Origin: a virus
IMG/VR virus record: IMGVR_UViG_3300044617_000798
Coordinates: 1 to 40,812 of that record
Direction: 5' to 3' (one strand)
DNA: 40,812 bases
Both the position numbers and the translations under genes were made by a program. Below the pieces are notes generated by a model. It was given only the letters and a program-made list of their open reading frames with translations. It ran no database searches and was not told where the DNA came from. Shown here one piece after another: positions 36,560 through 40,812 of the stretch; the first letter of the stretch is position 1, and each line of letters begins with the position of its first letter.

Positions 36560-37432
36560 TTAGAAAGGCGGCGTTCCGAACAACGGCGCAAACGCCACCT
36601 CGGCGTGAACCCGCCGGTAGAGAATGTCGGGTGCGACGCCCGACCCTTTCAGCGAGCCGTTGGAGTTGAGCGCGACAGGGTTGGACGAGGCGAGCTTTTC
36701 GCCGCTTTCGGCGTCAAGGACATACGCCCGTTTCTTCTGGCTCCCATCGATGTAGTTGTAGCCCACGTTCGGGAGCATCAACCGCCAGCCGCTCTGCCGG
36801 AACGCCAACTCAACCGACACGGCCCAGAATTTAACCTCTTCGCCGTTGACCACTTCGACCTGTTGCTGGCCGCTGATGCCCTGGCATTTCCACTGGTACG
36901 GCGCTGCACCCAGATACCCGTCTGAGTTGACGGAGTTTGTGACAGCGGCCGCGACACCGACAGGAAACACAGCGCGATTCCCGGAAATCGTCGCTCGCAA
37001 TTCCGCCTCCTCGGTCATCGCACCCTCAAGGAAGTCATAGGCCGAGTTGATCAGCGGCAGTACGTTTCCATTCCCGCTGCCCTCGTAGTACGCCAGGGCA
37101 GGGACGGCGGCACCACCTGTCGAGAACGACCAAATGTCCGCACGGGCCAGCGGGTTCGGGTCGCTGTCCTCGGTGCCAATCGCTGGCACCTCGTAGGAAT
37201 ACGTGGCCTCGACATGGTACGGGTCGAGTTCGTTGACCGCTCCCTGAACGCAAAGAAGGTAGCCGTACTCCGGATGGCTGGCACCGTGGAATATCCCGAT
37301 TGAGTCCAGCACCTCCTGCGTCGACGTTGCACCGTTCGTCGTGCAGTGGTACTTGATCTCCGCCGTCGGCGACTCGCCAAACTTGTGCGTGAACGTTCGC
37401 GGTATAACCTCGCGGTAGGTCAGTACGGCCAT
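36560..37432 (-). CDS. Minor tail protein
   Basis: 290-aa protein starting MAVLTYREVIPRTFTHKFGE. It overlaps the tape measure stop (ATG at 37432 with the TAA of the tape measure gene), in the place of distal-tail or tail-tip proteins. Rich in beta and aromatic residues (SHPEYGYLLCVQGAVNELDP; RLMLPNVGYNYIDGSQKKRA). No recognised family. Role in tail tip assembly is inferred from position. Confidence 0.7.
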   Translation of the reverse strand: MAVLTYREVIPRTFTHKFGESPTAEIKYHCTTNGATSTQEVLDSIGIFHGASHPEYGYLLCVQGAVNELDPYHVEATYSYEVPAIGTEDSDPNPLARADIWSFSTGGAAVPALAYYEGSGNGNVLPLINSAYDFLEGAMTEEAELRATISGNRAVFPVGVAAAVTNSVNSDGYLGAAPYQWKCQGISGQQQVEVVNGEEVKFWAVSVELAFRQSGWRLMLPNVGYNYIDGSQKKRAYVLDAESGEKLASSNPVALNSNGSLKGSGVAPDILYRRVHAEVAFAPLFGTPPF

Positions 37433-40400
37433 TACGCTGCTCCCACGATGTCGACCACGCCGCCGAGCTTGTTGATCTCGGCCTTGATCTTCTGCAGTTC
37501 CGACAGCTGTTTCCGATACTCGGCAATCGCCGGATCTTCGCGGCCGGTCGCCAGCCGCAGGAACTCGCTCACGCCCTCGCTCGTGCGTACGTCGGTCGCC
37601 TGCACGGGCTGCTGCGAGACCTGCGATAGAGCGTCCAGCCGGTCGGCCTCGATCTCAGCAGCACGGTTGGCGTACTGCTCGTTCAGGTCGGCAATCTTCT
37701 GGGCCGTCGCCAAAGCGTCTTCAAAGCCTTTGCGGATTGCGTCGGCCGCTTGCTCAAACGTCTCCGGGTCGATGACCTTGGCGTCGAGGTCCGCCTCCAG
37801 CTGCGACAGCTGCTCCTGTGCAGCTGCGAACGCCTCCGGCGCAATCTCAAAGTTTTCAAACGAGAACGTCTCGTCGAGGGACTCTCGCACCGACGCTATC
37901 GCACGCTCTGCGTCCTGTGTTGAGAACCCAAACTGTGCCGTCTCTTCGGCCGCCGCCTGGGCCTGGTCGAGAACTTGCAGCCGTCGGATGGCAGCATCTT
38001 CGGCCGCCTTGTCGCCGCTGGCACGGGCCTCGACGATTGCCGCCTCGGTCTCCTCGATCTGCCGAGTGATAGCCAGCAGCGTGTCTGCCGCCGTCGCACC
38101 ATCGCCGCCAAGACCTTGGGCTGAGATGAACGCATCGGCCAGCTTGCGGTCGGCCTCGACGGCAGCAGCTGCGGCACGCTCTGCCGCTGCGATCTTTTCG
38201 TCGGCCGCCTTCTGCGCGGCCTCGGCGGCCTTTGCCTGCGCTTGGGCCTCTTGGTCCAGCGTTGCAATCTTGGCCTCAAACGCAGCCTTCTCCTGCTCTG
38301 CCATTTTCTTGGCTTCTTCGGCCGTCAGCGTGTTGTCGGCCTGTAGTTGGGCGATCTGCTCCAGAGACTCTTGATAGGCAAGGGCCGCCTGAAACCCGGC
38401 CTCTCCAAACTCTGCGGCGGCCGTCGCTGCCGTGCCGATATCCTTGGCGAACTGTGCGGCGGCAAGGCTGGGCTGCGTAAGGTCGAGTTCGGGCGTGATG
38501 GTCGTGTCAACCTCGGCCGTGATGCCAAGAAAGTTTTCGGCAATCGTGAGCAAACGGTCGACCGTGCCGCCGATGGCTGTGGCGATCTTTTGGAATGTCG
38601 ACGAGACGCTGCCGAACACGGACGAGATTACGCCGCCGATCTGTTCGATGGCCGACTGCAAGTCGAAGAACTCGGCCCACGATTCCAGTGTCTCTCCGAT
38701 ATACCCGCCGACCTGAGAGAGCGCGGTGCCGATGATGTTGGAGATACGCGAAATGGTTTCGCCGAGGCCACCGATGCCGTCCGTGATTGCATTGAGCGGG
38801 CTGAATGAGGCCAGCCACTCTCGCGCTGCCACCTCCGCGTCGACGAAATACCGGACAACGTCCACCAGCCCGTCATCGAAACCGCCCGTCAAGCCGCCCC
38901 ACGCCTGAGCCAGATCGCCCACCGGAGCCAACAGCGCGCCAATAGAACGGCCGATGCCGCCGAGAATCACGCCAACAATCTCAAACGTCGTGCCCAGCCG
39001 AGATAGCATGGGTTCCAGCACGTCGCCAATCGGGCCGATGATGGCGTTGATGCCGCCCAGGAACTCGGCCGAGCCTTGTGAGATGCCTTCGCCCAGGCCA
39101 GCGAACGGCAGCAGTAGCAGTTCACTGAGCCTGGAACTGGCAACGCCCAGCGCGTCGACGCCTGCACCGAAATCGTCGATGCGGCCTCGGTCGATCTCAG
39201 ACATAGCGCCGCCGAGCCGTTCAATGTCATCCGCCGCCGGGCCGAGGTTGGCGAAGAACGGCAGCAAATCCGCGCCGCTCTTGCCAAAGATCTGCATGGC
39301 AGCGGCAGTGCGTTTCGCCGGATCTTCGATGCCCTGCAGTTGCTCGCCAATCAGCCGGATCTGCTCCTCTGGGCTGAGGTTCTCCAGGTCTGTGAACGCA
39401 ATGCCCAGCTTGGCAAGAGCCGCCGTCGCGGCCTTGCTTTCCTCGTCTGCACCGGCGAGCGTCTTTTGCAGCTTGCCGAAAGCACTGCTGACCGATTCGA
39501 TGGAAACGCCCGAGCGGTTGCCCGCCTCTTCAAGCGTCTGGATGAACTCAAACGAGACGCCCAGCTTGTCCGCCGTGTTGCCGAGCTTCTCGACGCGGTC
39601 TTCCAGATCGAGCAGTCCGCTGGCCACTGCATTGGCACCGGCACCAAACGCAGCAACCGCAGCGAGGCCGACGGTGAACGGGTTCACCAGCCCGGCCACT
39701 GAGGCACCAATATTGGCGAGACCGCCCGACAGCCCAGCACCGCCGCTAAAAACTTTGCCCAGACCTTGGCCAGCTGAGGATAGACCGGACAGCCGACCGG
39801 CCACGTTTCCAATCGGGCCGGGCAGCGCCGACAGCACGCCTGAAAGCTCGTTGAACTGCATCGTGCCGCGACCACTACCGGCGGCGGTTGCGTCGTCGAA
39901 TTTGTTGGCGGCCCTAGCGGCTTTGTCGTAGTCTGTCGTAGCTTTGGCGATTGCCGAGTTGTACGTCTCCTGCGAGATGCGGCCAGCGGCCAGGTGGTCG
40001 CTCAACTCCTGGACCGCCGCGTCGTACTTCTGCTGAGGTGACAGGTTGGCCTGCGTAATCTGAGCCGCCCTCGACAACGCCTTGGCTCGCTCGGTCTCGG
40101 CTGCCGCAGCCTCTTCGTTGGCACCGCTGGCCTCTGCCGCGGCACGCGAGTAGGTCTCCTCGCTGATCGCTCCTTGCGCGAGCAGCTGCCCGAGCCGCTC
40201 GAGCTCGGCGGTCCGCCGCTCCTCGGCCGTGGCAACCTGGTCCGTGATCCTCGCACCTTCCGCAAACGCAGCGGCCGCCGTGCGGGCCTCGGCGGTAATT
40301 GCCTGCAATTGCGACGCGTACTCTTGGGCCGATATCTGGCTGGCCTGGTACGCACTCGTCAGGGAGCTAATATCCGTGGCAAATTGCTGCTGGGCCGCAC

Positions 40401-40563
40401 CAGCCGCACCGCTTGAAGAAGCGAAGCCGTCAAACAAACTCGCCGCCGCCGCCGCTTGCTTGCCGAGGTTCTGCAGCTGGCGATCAACCTGCGACAGGCC
40501 CTTGGTCATGCCGTTGGCATTGGCAGTGAACTGAATTCCAAGGCCGATTGCCGTGTTTGACAT
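37432..40563 (-). CDS. Tape measure protein (full length)
   Basis: 1043-aa protein that sets tail length. N-terminal coiled coil (QVDRQLQNLGKQAAAAASLF...), Gly-rich hydrophobic stretch (FTVGLAAVAAFGAGANAVAS, ~270-290), a conserved central block (LGVSFEFIQTLEEAGNRSGV; LSPEEQIRLIGEQLQGIEDP; TAAAMQIFGKSGADLLPFFA) typical of phage tape measures, several hydrophobic segments (~490-600), and a long Ala/Glu/Lys coiled coil (~750-840: EEAKKMAEQEKAAFEAKIAT). The length predicts a tail of roughly 150 nm at ~1.5 angstrom per residue. It overlaps neighbours at both ends by one base. The diverged N-terminal copy is at 1-154. Confidence 0.95.
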   Translation of the reverse strand: MSNTAIGLGIQFTANANGMTKGLSQVDRQLQNLGKQAAAAASLFDGFASSSGAAGAAQQQFATDISSLTSAYQASQISAQEYASQLQAITAEARTAAAAFAEGARITDQVATAEERRTAELERLGQLLAQGAISEETYSRAAAEASGANEEAAAAETERAKALSRAAQITQANLSPQQKYDAAVQELSDHLAAGRISQETYNSAIAKATTDYDKAARAANKFDDATAAGSGRGTMQFNELSGVLSALPGPIGNVAGRLSGLSSAGQGLGKVFSGGAGLSGGLANIGASVAGLVNPFTVGLAAVAAFGAGANAVASGLLDLEDRVEKLGNTADKLGVSFEFIQTLEEAGNRSGVSIESVSSAFGKLQKTLAGADEESKAATAALAKLGIAFTDLENLSPEEQIRLIGEQLQGIEDPAKRTAAAMQIFGKSGADLLPFFANLGPAADDIERLGGAMSEIDRGRIDDFGAGVDALGVASSRLSELLLLPFAGLGEGISQGSAEFLGGINAIIGPIGDVLEPMLSRLGTTFEIVGVILGGIGRSIGALLAPVGDLAQAWGGLTGGFDDGLVDVVRYFVDAEVAAREWLASFSPLNAITDGIGGLGETISRISNIIGTALSQVGGYIGETLESWAEFFDLQSAIEQIGGVISSVFGSVSSTFQKIATAIGGTVDRLLTIAENFLGITAEVDTTITPELDLTQPSLAAAQFAKDIGTAATAAAEFGEAGFQAALAYQESLEQIAQLQADNTLTAEEAKKMAEQEKAAFEAKIATLDQEAQAQAKAAEAAQKAADEKIAAAERAAAAAVEADRKLADAFISAQGLGGDGATAADTLLAITRQIEETEAAIVEARASGDKAAEDAAIRRLQVLDQAQAAAEETAQFGFSTQDAERAIASVRESLDETFSFENFEIAPEAFAAAQEQLSQLEADLDAKVIDPETFEQAADAIRKGFEDALATAQKIADLNEQYANRAAEIEADRLDALSQVSQQPVQATDVRTSEGVSEFLRLATGREDPAIAEYRKQLSELQKIKAEINKLGGVVDIVGAA

Positions 40564-40812
40564 TATTCACCCGCCAAGTCTTTCGCCAACTGTTCCAACG
40601 CTTCCTGTATCTGCAATTCGTGCTGCGGGCCTTTCACTATCGGAACAAAGTCCTCGACCTTGGGTGTCCTGCCGCGTGGGCAGTACGGCGCGAGCGTCGC
40701 ACTGGCCACCAAGCCCGTCTGCCGCCACGTGTCAGGGAGTGGGTGGAAGTGCCGGTGGATCGCAATCCACTCGGCAAACTCCCGGCTGTCCATTTCCTGA
40801 CACAACCGCTTG
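40407..40812. repeat. Right copy of divergent terminal overlap
   Basis: Homologous to 1-403, offset 40409 upstream of the tape measure start and 40406 beyond it because of a single-codon difference. This gives a unit genome of about 40.4 kb. Confidence 0.9.
40563..40812 (-). CDS. Tail chaperone extension, C-terminal part (right copy)
   Basis: Last ~82 codons of the -1 frame extension, cut by the right window edge. It carries the same EMDSREFAEW, WRQTGLVASATL and ...LEQLAKDLAGE end as 154-471; the protein differs by very few residues (LAKDLAGE here, LARDLAGE there), while the DNA differs at scattered third positions. The frameshift site itself is beyond the edge. Most substitutions are silent, which shows purifying selection on both copies. 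Confidence 0.85.
   Translation of the reverse strand, partial: KRLCQEMDSREFAEWIAIHRHFHPLPDTWRQTGLVASATLAPYCPRGRTPKVEDFVPIVKGPQHELQIQEALEQLAKDLAGE

Noticed and set aside
1-40812. Direct terminal repeat of a linear virion genome
   Set aside because: The two ends are homologous but differ at many positions and by a codon indel, so they are not an exact terminal repeat.
1-40812. tRNA or rRNA genes
   Set aside because: No cloverleaf-like stretch or tRNA end pattern was noticed in the gaps, including near the integrase. A covariance search would settle it.

Overview
The window is essentially one complete genome, about 40.4 kb, of a temperate tailed phage with siphovirus-type architecture. It has an HK97-fold capsid, a P27-type small terminase, a long tape measure protein and no sign of a contractile sheath. 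Its first ~403 bases and last ~406 bases are homologous but not identical: both cover the tail chaperone/tape-measure junction. The map is therefore circular, with the cut inside the tape measure gene. The sequence is GC-rich, genes are tightly packed with many ATGA/GTGA start-stop overlaps, and strong AAGGAG-type ribosome binding sites are common. The host cannot be read directly. A high-GC bacterium is certain. A planctomycete is only a guess, prompted by the style of the integrase, the papain-like peptidase and some structural proteins.

Only the integrase (28821-29795) lies on the plus strand; all other genes are on the minus strand. In transcription order (descending coordinates) the layout is as follows. 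(1) Control and recombination, ~28.5-25.6 kb: excisionase-like HTH protein, small proteins, a Sak4-like ATPase and an SSB-like protein. (2) Replication, ~25.3-18.7 kb: winged-helix protein, HNH endonuclease, zinc-ribbon protein, DnaB-type helicase, an initiator-like HTH gene carrying an iteron array (probable origin), a stand-alone LexA DNA-binding domain, a phage-encoded DNA sliding clamp and a RusA resolvase. (3) A methyltransferase plus glycosyltransferase pair, 18.7-17.3 kb. (4) A cassette of membrane, secreted and lipoprotein genes around a papain-like cysteine peptidase, 17.0-14.1 kb. This is the best candidate for the lysis module, since no recognisable peptidoglycan hydrolase is present. 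(5) Two HNH genes and the terminase, 14.1-10.5 kb. (6) Head genes, 10.5-5.4 kb: portal, prohead protease, zinc-ribbon microprotein, major capsid protein with its own terminator, glycosyltransferase and connector. (7) An adhesin/fibre block, 5.4-2.8 kb: BppU-like, collagen-like and glycine-rich proteins. (8) Head-tail joining and tail genes, 2.8-0.15 kb, ending in the tail chaperone with a canonical -1 frameshift site. The map then continues at the right end with the tape measure protein (40.56-37.43 kb), minor tail proteins, a second BppU-like/fibre pair, further virion or accessory proteins, a metallophosphoesterase, a nucleotide-modification-associated domain protein and a zinc-finger protein (29.9 kb). 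A strong hairpin separates this last gene from the convergent integrase.

The region 27.8-28.8 kb is the switch. Three minus-strand promoters share a GTAACGCTA-like element around their cores, one of them placing its expected transcription start at the excisionase-like start codon (possible leaderless mRNA). The integrase leader carries three CTGTACAC repeats and a 14-bp duplicated element. The observations most worth following are the iteron array inside the initiator-like gene next to a clamp and LexA-type regulator, the peptidase-centred lysis candidate, the duplicated adhesin modules (one embedded among head genes), the shared-operator promoter set, and the divergent genome ends.
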